Origin: Ruegeria spongiae
Lineage (GTDB): Bacteria; Pseudomonadota; Alphaproteobacteria; Rhodobacterales; Rhodobacteraceae
Assembly (NCBI RefSeq): GCF_023502395.1
Contig: NZ_JAMFMB010000022.1
Location: 17,154-81,153 of the forward strand
DNA length: 64,000 bases
Direction of reading: 5' to 3'
How positions within the stretch are numbered: position 1 is the first letter of the stretch; each line of letters begins with the position of its first letter. The translations under genes were made by a program, and so were the position numbers. Positions 19,058 through 27,950 of the stretch are shown here, one piece after another. A model generated the notes under the pieces. It saw only the letters and a list, made by a program, of their open reading frames with translations, was not told where the DNA came from and did not search any database.

Positions 19058-21943
19058 CTAGGTAAAAAGCTGGTCGACAAAGCCCGCTGCGGCCTCGGGG
19101 GGTGCTCCCTTGCGGATCGCTTCGGCAATCGCCGCCGCCTTCATGTCTCCGTTGGGGTCGGTGGCCCCCATGGAATAGGGCCGCACCAACCCTTGTTGGG
19201 TCGCGATTGTGGTGCGGGTATGCACCGTCTGGGCCGTCGCCTCGATCAGGGATACCGTTGGCACCCCGGCGCTGAGGCCGATTTCGAAGGTCACGCCGAT
19301 GGGCTGATCCTGCGTGTTGGTGATCACATGCGCCCCAACCGGCATGCCCACCAGCCCATCGTCAAGCCAGCCGATGGTTTCGACGGAGACCCCATAGGTA
19401 TAGCTGGTGCCGCCGAAGTTTTCCGGCCCGCCCCGAACCACGGTGAACTGGCCGTTCACCCCGGCTGATGCGACCCAGCCCCTGACTTCGGACAGCGCAC
19501 CGTAAAAGCCGATGCGGCGACCTGGGGCAAAGACGATGCCCGCCCCGGCGGTGCCGCCTTCGCCCAGGCCAGCGCCGACCGCTCCGCCAAAGCCGATGGT
19601 GACATCCAGCCGGTCGCAGATCGTCAGGATCGTGTCGAAATCGATGAAGGCCGCCGCCAGATAGGTGGCCGGGTTGATCGCGCCCACAGTGGCGCGGATG
19701 GCGTTTTCGATGGCAAAGATCAGCACCTCGGACTGCCACCCCTCCAGCACGGTTGCACCGGGCAGATGCACGGTATTGTCCGAAAAGGCACGGCCCATGC
19801 TGAAGCTGCCCACCCGCCCGCGCGCACGTTCCCCGGCGATATCAAGCGGCGGGTCGATGGGCAGCACGTTCTCGATGGCGCGGCGATTGGCGTCGCTGAA
19901 ACGGTTGATGGTGTTGCGGCCATTATCGGTAAGAATTGCATCGCCGGAACCCGCCACCATGCCGGTGCGATCAGTAAAATTCCTTTGGCCACCTTTTGCC
20001 ATCAGCGAACCACCATGCCCGATTTTGGAGCCGTGGGGGAAGTGGCCGATCTCATGGGCTGTGGTTTCACCCAGCATCCGGCCATACATCGCCGCCGCCA
20101 GATCGAGATTGGCGGAGGTCAGGCTGGAACTGCCCAGTTCGTCTTCAACCGCCGCCACCTCAGGTTTCGAGCGCATATGGCCCAGCAGAACACTTACAAC
20201 ATTGTGCTGGTTCAGAGGTGCCGGCAAATCGCCGGGCTGATGGTTGCGCCCCCGTTGGGTGCGACGAAACCGGGCTGTTGCACCAGTTTTGTGACTCTCC
20301 TCAGGGTCGATGGCATCGACTTCCGCAGTGATGTTGGCCAGCGAAACTGAAGCTGCCACCGCTTCGCCACCCGGGAACCCTGCGTTGGCGCCCACCACCA
20401 GATGTGGGGGCAGCGCCTCTCCGGGGAAGATCACCCGGATATTGGTGTCCTCATAGAGCAGTTGCATCACTTCGCGCATCTCGTCGATCAGCGCGGCGCG
20501 ACGGCTGCGCAACCCGAGACCATCAAGGAAAGTGTCGACATTGGCGTCGAAGACGACCTTTACGAAATGGGGGGAACTGACCAGGTATTTGTTGGATTCG
20601 ATCGTGGTGCCCGAGGCATCCTTGACCATGCAATCCACATGCGCGACGCCGGGTGCCAGCGAGCGCAGCGTGACGCGGGTTCCGCCCGCGCTTTGCGCCG
20701 TGCCCGAGCCAGCCTCGAACAATACGCGGGTGCGGTCACCAGCATCGGGAATGTTCCAGCGCACCGAGCCGCCATCGGGCATGTTGGGCACCGAGACCTC
20801 CAGCACCGTTGTGCCCGAGATGTCGTGGGTGTCATGGCCGAAGGTGCGGCGCGAGACGCTCATGCCGCGGCTGGTATTGGTGACGATGAAGCTGCGCGCG
20901 AAGGGGCGTGCGTAATAGCTCTGGGCGCTGACCGGGGTGCCGGTGCGGCCCGGGCCTGCGCCGCCTGCGGGGTCCTGCGGCATCGCGGGAGCCGGGGCGG
21001 GCAGGGCCACTGGCATCGCCTGCGCGGGCATCAGCGGCAGTCCACCCACCGAGGCGCGCGAGCGCGTCATCAGCGGCAGACCTCCGACGGCGGCGGGGCG
21101 CGACAGGCTTTGCGCCACCGACATGATGCCACCGCCGCGCGCCCAGTCGATCTTGTCGGGTGTCAGCAGCACGCCGCGATTGTGGTGGCTGTCACCACTG
21201 CGCCCGCGCGCCACATGCACACCCATGACGGGGATCGCCTCGGGCAGATCGCCACCGGAGCTGTCGTTGTTGAAATGGGCGAAGACCGGTGAGCCGGAAT
21301 TACCTTTGCGGGTCTGCAGATTGTATTCAACGATCTCGCCGCCCGCGCTCAGGCGGCGCACCCGGTCGATATCCAGATGCTGGCGGTCACTGGCCACATC
21401 CTGCCCGCCATAGCCACAGACCGCGATGGGCGCGTCACCTGCAGGCGAGTGGTCGATCAGCTTGAAATGCTCGCCATTGGGCGGGCCTTGGGTGACGCGG
21501 ATCACCGCCATGTCATGACTGCGATCCTTCGCGCCTGAACTCAGCCAGGTCGGGTGGATGGTCCAGTCCTGCCGCTGCACGCTGAAACGGTGCGGGATGT
21601 TCGAATTGCTCTGCTGGCCGGGGCGGATCGACACCGATGTCGCCTCTTCGATCGCCGTGCTGCCGGGGGCGGTGTCATAAAGGTTGTGACCCGCGGTCAG
21701 GATCAGATCCGGCGCGATATAGAACCCGGTGCCGCCATAGGTGCCCGACGGGTAGGTCATCACCAACTTGCAGATGGCCGAAAACGGAAAATAGCCGGTA
21801 TTCTGCACGCCGACGCGGAAGTTCTGATGGCGGACGGCAAAGCTGGCGATCTGCCGGATCGCATCCCAGGGGTTGGTGGCGTCGATGATCGGATCGACGG
21901 CGGCAAAGGGGCGGGCACGGGCGTAATCAAGCGGCATGGCCAT
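19058..21943 (-). CDS. Trypsin-like serine protease fused to an HEXXH metalloprotease-like domain
   Basis: Protein of 961 aa with two apparent protease domains. Residues about 40-280 form a V8/trypsin-type fold: GTGFYIAPDLILTAGHNLYD (His86), SHDMAVIRV (Asp144) and RKGNSGSPVF (Ser216), a complete triad. A Pro/Ala/Met-rich linker follows, then an Ig-like beta segment (about 370-460). Residues about 460-660 end in TTAHEIGHFPHGSKIGHGGSLM (HEXXH at 630-634, a further His at 643, Met at 648), which resembles a metzincin-type zinc site with Met-turn. The C-terminal 280 residues are unassigned and rich in Gly and beta strands. There is no signal peptide, so it may act in the cytoplasm or leave by an unknown route. 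AAAGGA precedes the ATG. The trypsin call is firm; the metalloprotease activity is inferred. Confidence 0.85.
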   Translation of the reverse strand: MAMPLDYARARPFAAVDPIIDATNPWDAIRQIASFAVRHQNFRVGVQNTGYFPFSAICKLVMTYPSGTYGGTGFYIAPDLILTAGHNLYDTAPGSTAIEEATSVSIRPGQQSNSNIPHRFSVQRQDWTIHPTWLSSGAKDRSHDMAVIRVTQGPPNGEHFKLIDHSPAGDAPIAVCGYGGQDVASDRQHLDIDRVRRLSAGGEIVEYNLQTRKGNSGSPVFAHFNNDSSGGDLPEAIPVMGVHVARGRSGDSHHNRGVLLTPDKIDWARGGGIMSVAQSLSRPAAVGGLPLMTRSRASVGGLPLMPAQAMPVALPAPAPAMPQDPAGGAGPGRTGTPVSAQSYYARPFARSFIVTNTSRGMSVSRRTFGHDTHDISGTTVLEVSVPNMPDGGSVRWNIPDAGDRTRVLFEAGSGTAQSAGGTRVTLRSLAPGVAHVDCMVKDASGTTIESNKYLVSSPHFVKVVFDANVDTFLDGLGLRSRRAALIDEMREVMQLLYEDTNIRVIFPGEALPPHLVVGANAGFPGGEAVAASVSLANITAEVDAIDPEESHKTGATARFRRTQRGRNHQPGDLPAPLNQHNVVSVLLGHMRSKPEVAAVEDELGSSSLTSANLDLAAAMYGRMLGETTAHEIGHFPHGSKIGHGGSLMAKGGQRNFTDRTGMVAGSGDAILTDNGRNTINRFSDANRRAIENVLPIDPPLDIAGERARGRVGSFSMGRAFSDNTVHLPGATVLEGWQSEVLIFAIENAIRATVGAINPATYLAAAFIDFDTILTICDRLDVTIGFGGAVGAGLGEGGTAGAGIVFAPGRRIGFYGALSEVRGWVASAGVNGQFTVVRGGPENFGGTSYTYGVSVETIGWLDDGLVGMPVGAHVITNTQDQPIGVTFEIGLSAGVPTVSLIEATAQTVHTRTTIATQQGLVRPYSMGATDPNGDMKAAAIAEAIRKGAPPEAAAGFVDQLFT

Positions 21944-21994
21944 GGCATGTCCTTTCTGGGATCGGGAATTGAGGGATATGTCCGGCGCAAAGGG

Positions 21995-23218
21995 TCATTG
22001 CTGTTGCTGCCCTCCGGGTGCGCCGGTGATGGGCTTGTTTGCGCCCGGATTCGGTGTGTTTTCCTGGATCTGCGCAATCACGGCGGTGTCGGCGAACCGT
22101 TCCAGCGGGAAGTAGTCGGACTTGAACCGCAGGTCGACTTCGCCGGTCAGATCGGCCGAAACGTCGATCTCGGATTCGGACGATTTCTTGGAGCTTGAGA
22201 CATAGCTGACAGTGGTTTTCATCGAGGCTTTGACCGGCGACAGGAACCAGCCATAACGGGCGGATGCTTCGGTCTTGGAGTCAAATTTCTGCGCCGATTC
22301 CGCCCGCGATGTGTCAGTGGTGTCGATGCGGAACCCCATTGACGCCTTGATCCGGCCCCGGGTGATGACGATGCGGTTCATGCCCATCAGCACCATCGTG
22401 GCCAGCGTCTGTTGGCGCGATTGCGCGATCTTGCGGCGCGCAGCGGGTACGAGGAGGGTCTCGATGCTTTCCTCGTCAACGCTGGTGACCTCTTCGCCGA
22501 GGTTCAGGTCGCCCTGGAAATTCGGCTGCGCCGCGTCCTCTGCACCTTCTTGCGGTACCAGGCGTGGTTTGCCCGACGAGGTATCGAGCCGGACCACCTG
22601 CGGATAAGCACCCGCCAGCCAGTCGCGGGCGTTGTTGTCGGTGATGTTGTCGGCTTCGAATTGCTGCACCGTCTTGGCGACGTTGGACAGCAGTTCGGCA
22701 TAAGCTTCCATTTGCTGGATTGAACTGTCGACGATGGCCTGAAATGTGCCCTTGATCAGGTCGGCGACAAAAGTCGGGAAAGCGATGGCATTCAGGGTGT
22801 CCTCGGTGATCCGGGCCACGTTCGAGGCCGCGACAGGGGTGAAGCCGCCCTCCTGGTCGGGCTGGAACCCTTCGGCCTGCGCGCGCGCCGGGGCGGTCAT
22901 GGCGGCGGGGGGCGTCATGGTCCCGTCCACTACCCGCCGCTCGCGCACCACCGGGGTCTGATCGAGCTTCATGGATTGGGTCCAGTCATCCTCGATCAGC
23001 GTGGCGGTATAGGTGGTGATCCGTTCCAGATCATCGCGCATTCTCGACTGCGCCCCGGCAGGCAGTTGGTAAAACGCGGGCGCGGATTCCAACAGCGCCT
23101 TGACCTGACCCGCTGCCAGCGCCTGCACTGCCGGAGAGGTCGTCATCTCGGGCCCGGTGTTCTGGCCGAACGGGCCGGGCAGCGGGTTGGTGTCCTGAAG
23201 CTGTTCCAGTTCGGTCAT
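21995..23218 (-). CDS. Paralogue A of a four-member family of unknown function
   Basis: Protein of 407 aa. It shares three blocks with three other proteins of this operon. The N-terminal helical block is about 35-80 (VKALLESAPAFYQLPAGAQSR). The central block is about 140-215 (AIAFPTFVADLIKGTFQ, SSIQQMEAYAELLSNVAKTV, DNITDNNARDWL). The C-terminal block is about 255-395, with VPAARRKIAQSRQQTLATMV, MGMNRIVITRGRIKASMGF, a Ser/Lys-rich stretch, then DLTGEVDLRFKSDYFPLERF. Overall it resembles DUF2589-type proteins (helical N-part, beta C-part with Ser-rich insert), but that match is from memory. It overlaps paralogue B by 4 bp (ATGA). No signal peptide or membrane helix. Function unknown; the repeat of the fold suggests subunits of a hetero-oligomer. 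Confidence 0.8.
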   Translation of the reverse strand: MTELEQLQDTNPLPGPFGQNTGPEMTTSPAVQALAAGQVKALLESAPAFYQLPAGAQSRMRDDLERITTYTATLIEDDWTQSMKLDQTPVVRERRVVDGTMTPPAAMTAPARAQAEGFQPDQEGGFTPVAASNVARITEDTLNAIAFPTFVADLIKGTFQAIVDSSIQQMEAYAELLSNVAKTVQQFEADNITDNNARDWLAGAYPQVVRLDTSSGKPRLVPQEGAEDAAQPNFQGDLNLGEEVTSVDEESIETLLVPAARRKIAQSRQQTLATMVLMGMNRIVITRGRIKASMGFRIDTTDTSRAESAQKFDSKTEASARYGWFLSPVKASMKTTVSYVSSSKKSSESEIDVSADLTGEVDLRFKSDYFPLERFADTAVIAQIQENTPNPGANKPITGAPGGQQQQ

Positions 23219-24606
23219 CCGCCGCCTCCTCCGGTTACAGTGGCGCCAGCACCCTCGACCGCGCCACCGACGGCGCTGCCCACGGCCCCGGTTGCGGCGC
23301 GCCCGGCCTGGCCTGCGGCGTCGATCAGGCCATCGGCGATGGTCGGGGCGGGCTGTTCGGCATGGGCCTGCGCGCGGTCGGCCACCACCTGCGCCGCTGA
23401 TGGCCCGCTGGCGTTGCGCTGAGTCATGCCCGCGACGGCGTTGATCGGGTGGTTGGCCTCGGGGTTTGGGGTGTTGCCGCGAATGCGCTCGATGCTTTCG
23501 GCGCGGGCCAGACGGTTGAGCGGCAGGTAGTCGGTCTCGAAGGTCAGATCGACCTCACCGGTCAGGTCGGCCTGCACATTGATGGCACTGTCACTGTCGG
23601 ATTGCTGCGAGCTGACATAAGCCACCGAGGTGCGCGCCGAAAACGCCACATAGAACATGCCCTGCACCGAGTTCTGGTGGCTGAAGTCAAAGGTCGAGGC
23701 CTCTTCCGCATGGGCGCGGTCGCTGGCGTCGATATGAAACCCCATGGTGGCGCGCAACCGGCCGTGGCGGATGACGATGCGCTGCAGCCCCAGCATCACC
23801 ATCGAGCTGAGCATCTGCAGCCGCGATTCCGCCAGACGGCGCCGCGCGGCGGGCACCAGGTGTTGCTCGATCGTTTCTTCGTCCAGCGATGCGACCGGGT
23901 CGGGCAGACCCAGACGGCCCTGCATCCCCTCCAGCGCGCTGCCTTCAGCCTCTTCGCCCGCCTCGGTCAGGCCGACGCGGGGCGTTTCCTCGGAGGTGTC
24001 GATCTGCATCAGATCCGGGTAGGACTGCACCAGAAAATCCCGCGCCTGATTGTCGGTGATATTTTCGCGAGTGAACTCGGCCACCGATTTCGAGACATTC
24101 TCGACCAGTTCCATGAAGGCCCGCATCTGCTTGATCGTGGCCCCGATGATGGCGTCGAAAGTGCCATTGATCAGGTCCGCCACGAAGGTCGGAAAGGCGA
24201 TCGCTCGCAAGGTGGACTGAGTGATATCGGCGACCCGACCGGTGGCCGCCGTCTGCAGGTTTGCACGCGCCGCCTGCGTGCGGGCGACGGGTTGCGCCTG
24301 CGGGGCAGGCTGGTCTTGCGGGACTGGGCGATAGGTGCGCTCATGCCGCACCAGCGGCATCTGACCAAGCTTCTGGGTCTGGGCCCAGGCATCGCGTGCC
24401 AGTTCGGCGGCATAGGCGCTGATATCGGTCAGTTGGCCACGCATCCGGTCGCGGTCCGTCTGGCTCAGCGCATAATAGCTGGGTGTGCGGTTCAGCAGCG
24501 CGTCGATCTGAGTCTGAACCAGCGAGACGGTCTCGGCACCCGGTCGGATACCCTCGGGGGAAGGCGCGCGGTCATAGGGGGCGGGCAGGCTGTTGAAACG
24601 GGTCAT
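23215..24606 (-). CDS. Paralogue B of the four-member family
   Basis: Protein of 463 aa from the ATG at 24606, which overlaps the upstream stop by 4 bp. An in-frame start 81 bases earlier would overlap that gene further and is not needed. Blocks match paralogue A: N-terminal LLNRTPSYYALSQTDRDRMR, central AIAFPTFVADLINGTFDAII / IKQMRAFMELVENVSKSV / ENITDNQARDFL, and C-terminal HLVPAARRRLAESRLQMLSS, MLGLQRIVIRHGRLRATMGF, ADLTGEVDLTFETDYLPLNR. It differs by an extra 70-residue Ala/Gly/Thr-rich tail ending in a Gly run (TVTGGGGG). A and B are the closest pair, suggesting a tandem duplication. Function unknown. Confidence 0.8.
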   Translation of the reverse strand: MTRFNSLPAPYDRAPSPEGIRPGAETVSLVQTQIDALLNRTPSYYALSQTDRDRMRGQLTDISAYAAELARDAWAQTQKLGQMPLVRHERTYRPVPQDQPAPQAQPVARTQAARANLQTAATGRVADITQSTLRAIAFPTFVADLINGTFDAIIGATIKQMRAFMELVENVSKSVAEFTRENITDNQARDFLVQSYPDLMQIDTSEETPRVGLTEAGEEAEGSALEGMQGRLGLPDPVASLDEETIEQHLVPAARRRLAESRLQMLSSMVMLGLQRIVIRHGRLRATMGFHIDASDRAHAEEASTFDFSHQNSVQGMFYVAFSARTSVAYVSSQQSDSDSAINVQADLTGEVDLTFETDYLPLNRLARAESIERIRGNTPNPEANHPINAVAGMTQRNASGPSAAQVVADRAQAHAEQPAPTIADGLIDAAGQAGRAATGAVGSAVGGAVEGAGATVTGGGGG

Positions 24607-25541
24607 TGCAACCACCCCGGCGCGCTCTGATGGGTCGGCTGTGATGCCAGGTCGATCCCGGCGGCAGTGAGCCAGAGCTCGGCCCAACCCGCGGCCTGCG
24701 GTTCGCTGGAAATGGCGGCGGATATCGCACGGCTGTCAGCGCTGCGCAACGAGGGCAGGTGATCGGCCATCCAGCCGATCAGACGCAAGCCAGTCTGGGC
24801 ACGGGTGATGTGACCAGCCAGATCGGGTGTGTCCGGCCCCAGCACATTGCGCACCACATCCCAGGCATTGGCACCCCGGAACAGCGTCGCCAGACCCCGA
24901 TGATTGAGCGCATTCAGAGCGACCCGCAATTGCTGCGACAGCCGCTCGGCCACGATCAGCGTATTGCCCTGCATCCGGCCGCTGAGCGAAGCCAGCAGCG
25001 ATTGCGCCGCCACTCCGGCGCGCATTGCCGTCCCGGTCGAGGAGCTATAGCCCCCCAGTGACTGCGCCGCGCGCAGCAGTGCAACGCAGAACCGCGCAAG
25101 CTGCGGCTCAAACTCGCGATTGACGGCGGTGTCGCCAAGATTGGGGTCGGCATAGCCCACCCCGAACACCCGCGCGAAGATCTGATTGCGCAGATCGCGG
25201 CCCACCCAGCCTTGCTGCATCGCATCGGCAAGTCGTTCCAGCCGCTCTGCCGCCTCGCGGTCGGTCAGGTTCAGGGTAAAGCGGTTGGCGGCGAGTTCCT
25301 CAGCCACGCTCATCAAATAGGTGCCTTCGATCTCGGCGGAGAAGTAGAGCGCAGCGACCACCTGCAACGCCTCGGCGCTGATCTGGCCGCCCAAGCCGCC
25401 GCGATACTCCGGCAGATCGATGAACAGCGGATCGCCGCCCAGCCCCATAGCCACCGCCGCCGGAAACCCCGGACGCGCACGGTCGAGCAGGCTGGCCACA
25501 TGGTCCAGCGAGCGCGAGAGCGTGGCGGCGGGTTCGGGCAT
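24603..25541 (-). CDS. Hypothetical helical protein (312 aa)
   Basis: Unrecognised protein of 312 aa. Composition and spacing suggest mostly alpha helix (ISAEALQVVAALYFSAEIEG, REAAERLERLADAMQQG, VALLRAAQSLGGYSSSTGTA). No signal peptide, membrane helix or known catalytic motif was seen. It lies between paralogue C (3-bp gap) and paralogue B (4-bp overlap), so it is translated in step with them and is probably made in a similar amount. A structural or adaptor role within the operon's product is possible but unsupported by homology. Confidence 0.72.
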   Translation of the reverse strand: MPEPAATLSRSLDHVASLLDRARPGFPAAVAMGLGGDPLFIDLPEYRGGLGGQISAEALQVVAALYFSAEIEGTYLMSVAEELAANRFTLNLTDREAAERLERLADAMQQGWVGRDLRNQIFARVFGVGYADPNLGDTAVNREFEPQLARFCVALLRAAQSLGGYSSSTGTAMRAGVAAQSLLASLSGRMQGNTLIVAERLSQQLRVALNALNHRGLATLFRGANAWDVVRNVLGPDTPDLAGHITRAQTGLRLIGWMADHLPSLRSADSRAISAAISSEPQAAGWAELWLTAAGIDLASQPTHQSAPGWLQ

Positions 25542-25544
25542 GGC

Positions 25545-26798
25545 TCAGCCTCCGATACCGGCGGGGGGTGGTGGCAGCGGCGGCGCAGGTGGCAGCGGAA
25601 GGGCCGCCCCTGCCTGCTGTTGCTGCGGTGTGGGCTGCTGCGCGACCTGGGTGATCACCGTCTCGTTGGTGCCCAGCATGTCCATCATGTTTTCCAGCGG
25701 GAAATAATCGGACTTGAAGCGCAGATCCACATTACCGGTCAGCTTGGCCTTGAGCGTCGATTTGCTTTCGCTTTCATCGGTCTGGTTGGTGTCGATATCG
25801 GTCTTGACGTTCAGCCGTGTACGCTCGGATTCGCGGTTCTTGGCAAATATCCACCAGCCGTCGCGCTTCTTCTTGTTGTGGCGTTTGTTGTAGGTCTGCT
25901 CAAAACTTGTATCGATTTCCTGATTGCGACGCAGCACGTCCCTGGCATCGATCGAGAACACGCAGCTGGCCTGGATCTTGCCATCGGTAACGACGATCCG
26001 GTTGATGCCCATCAGTACCATGGTGGCCAGCAGCTTTTGCCGGTCCATCGCCATGTTTTTACGCACCGCAGGCACGACCTGCTGCTGCATCACCTCTTCG
26101 TCGCCGGGATCAAGATCGAAGGGCAGGCCGAGGCTTTGCAGAAAGCCGCCCATCTGATCCTCATTGGCGTCCGAGCGCGGTGCGATACCGGGGGCATCGC
26201 CACTCCAGTCCTGCTCGAACAGGTCGGAATTGCCCGAAACCATCTGGTCCATCGCCTGTTCCTGCGAGACATTGTCCTGCATGTACTGATCGACCGATTT
26301 CGAGACATTGGCGACCATGGTGGCATAGGCCTCCATCTGCTGGATCGACGTCTGCACGATCGCGTTGAACACCCCTTCGATCAGCGAAGCGCAAAATTGT
26401 GGAAAATCAACGGCATCAATGACGCTGGCCAAGTCGGTCCCGGCGTTTTTGGTGGCCGCGTTCTGGAAATCGACACCGGCGCCGGAGAACCCGCGTTGCC
26501 CCTGATTGGGCGCGCCGGGCCGGGGTGGTTCGGCGAGCGCCTGCGCGGGAGCGCTGCCTGCGGGGTTGTCGATGAAGACAGACATCGGCAGGCCCGCGGT
26601 CTCGCCACCCGCATCGGTGATGAAGCGGGCCACCTTGACCGTATCGCGCGCCACCTCGCGCTGTTTCTCGGGCGGCAGAGCGCGGAAGGCAGCCGAGCGG
26701 GTCAGCACGTTGCGCACGTTCTGGCGCACATGGTTCAGCGTGTCGTCCATCGGACCTGCAGGTGTCTGCAGCGGCGGGTTGGGGGAGGGGTGCATCAT
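25545..26798 (-). CDS. Paralogue C of the four-member family
   Basis: Protein of 417 aa with the same three blocks but more divergent. The N-terminal block is VRNVLTRSAAFRALPPEKQR. The central block is AVDFPQFCASLIEGVFNAIV / TSIQQMEAYATMVANVSKSV / DNVSQEQAMDQM. The C-terminal block is VVPAVRKNMAMDRQKLLATM, MGINRIVVTDGKIQASCVFS and LTGNVDLRFKSDYFPLENMM. The central Ser/Lys segment is especially basic (YNKRHNKKKRDGW). The tail is Gln- and Pro-rich (QQPTPQQQQAGAALPLPPAP), a likely flexible or protein-binding end. A second in-frame ATG lies one codon in. Closest to paralogue D by the shared FCASLI core. Confidence 0.8.
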   Translation of the reverse strand: MMHPSPNPPLQTPAGPMDDTLNHVRQNVRNVLTRSAAFRALPPEKQREVARDTVKVARFITDAGGETAGLPMSVFIDNPAGSAPAQALAEPPRPGAPNQGQRGFSGAGVDFQNAATKNAGTDLASVIDAVDFPQFCASLIEGVFNAIVQTSIQQMEAYATMVANVSKSVDQYMQDNVSQEQAMDQMVSGNSDLFEQDWSGDAPGIAPRSDANEDQMGGFLQSLGLPFDLDPGDEEVMQQQVVPAVRKNMAMDRQKLLATMVLMGINRIVVTDGKIQASCVFSIDARDVLRRNQEIDTSFEQTYNKRHNKKKRDGWWIFAKNRESERTRLNVKTDIDTNQTDESESKSTLKAKLTGNVDLRFKSDYFPLENMMDMLGTNETVITQVAQQPTPQQQQAGAALPLPPAPPLPPPPAGIGG

Positions 26799-26810
26799 TC
26801 TGGACCTCCG

Positions 26811-27920
26811 TCAATTGAGCCGGGGCTGGGGCCAGCCGGCCTGCGCCGCAACCGGCGCGCCATTGCCCGGCAAGGGTGGCGGGGCGGGAATCGGGGCAGG
26901 TGGCTCGGGGGCTGTCGCCGGGGTGGTCTCCATCGCGACGGGGCGCAAGAACAGCGCCAGACGCGCGGGCATTTCGGCACGCACGCGCACCGACAGCACG
27001 GTGACCGAACCTGGCCCGTAATAGCCATCCGGCGTCATCGCGGTCATCCAGCTATCGAGCGCGGACAGGTTCTGCGGACGCTCTGTCAGCGGCAGACGCA
27101 AGAGCGGCAGCAATTGCTCGGGCGTGTCGGGCAGGGCGTCGATATTCACGTCAACCCGCATTTCCGGCCCTTTCGGCGTGTTGAGCAGCGTCAGCGTCGC
27201 CGCACGTTCCGGCAGGCTGAACCTTGCGCCCAGCACAAAGGCCAGCAAGGTCTGGAAGCCGCCATGGCGGGGACCCATCCCGAAGGCCTCCATCAGCGGT
27301 TTGAACGCCTCCAGCGAGGTCTCGCCAGGGATTTCGAAGGCTACCTGCTGCCCGCCGCTCATTGCCGAGGTGCGGATCACCGTCGCGAAGGGGCGCAAGC
27401 CGGGCAGGGCGGTCAGGGCAGTTTGCGCCAGCGCCATCACCGGCGCGGGCAGCAATTCAAGCGTCTGCGGCCCCCACTCAAAGGCAGCATGCACCTCTCG
27501 CAGGCCCGATCCATCGACGCCAAGGGCATAATGCGCCCCGCCCGAGGCCGAGACGCCATAGCGCGCCCGCGCCGGTTCCGAGCACCGATCATACCAGCAC
27601 AGCGGGTCATGGCCGAAATGGCTGTAGATCATCGAGCGTACCGTGTCGTTGGTCATCTCTCGCTGATCTCCGGCGCTGATTCCGCGCCCGGTTGGCGTGA
27701 CCTGAAAGGCCAGCGCGCGGGACTGGGTTTCGGAGAAATTCGGCGCAAAGCTGCGTGACGCCTGCGCGCCCAGAGACGGATCGCCCAGCGACCAGTCCAG
27801 CGAGCGGTCGAGCGCACGCGCCACCTGTTGGTCCGAGGTGGGATCGGCGGTCATCAGGCGCTGCGCGGCGGTATGCAGTACATTCTTGGCGGCGTCAGCG
27901 GCGCGGGTGTGATAGGTCAT
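26811..27920 (-). CDS. Hypothetical protein (369 aa) with Pro-rich tail
   Basis: Unrecognised protein of 369 aa, 12 bp upstream of paralogue C in the operon. The first ~50 residues are helical (AADAAKNVLHTAAQRLMTAD). The middle alternates beta-like and helical segments (MRVDVNIDALPDTPEQLLPL, SVTVLSVRVRAEMPARLALF). The last ~35 residues are Pro/Ala-rich. There is no signal peptide or membrane helix, and no catalytic motif could be named. The beta-alpha pattern recalls a compact enzyme-like fold, but I cannot assign one. Confidence 0.7.
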   Translation of the reverse strand: MTYHTRAADAAKNVLHTAAQRLMTADPTSDQQVARALDRSLDWSLGDPSLGAQASRSFAPNFSETQSRALAFQVTPTGRGISAGDQREMTNDTVRSMIYSHFGHDPLCWYDRCSEPARARYGVSASGGAHYALGVDGSGLREVHAAFEWGPQTLELLPAPVMALAQTALTALPGLRPFATVIRTSAMSGGQQVAFEIPGETSLEAFKPLMEAFGMGPRHGGFQTLLAFVLGARFSLPERAATLTLLNTPKGPEMRVDVNIDALPDTPEQLLPLLRLPLTERPQNLSALDSWMTAMTPDGYYGPGSVTVLSVRVRAEMPARLALFLRPVAMETTPATAPEPPAPIPAPPPLPGNGAPVAAQAGWPQPRLN

Positions 27921-27950
27921 CGGACCCTCCCTTCAGGCTGGTTCCCCGGA

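Noticed and set aside
25212..27758. Long open frame of 848 codons on the plus strand
   Set aside because: It lies entirely antisense to paralogue C and its neighbours, is His/Arg/Gln-rich and has no motifs; GC-rich codon bias produces such frames.
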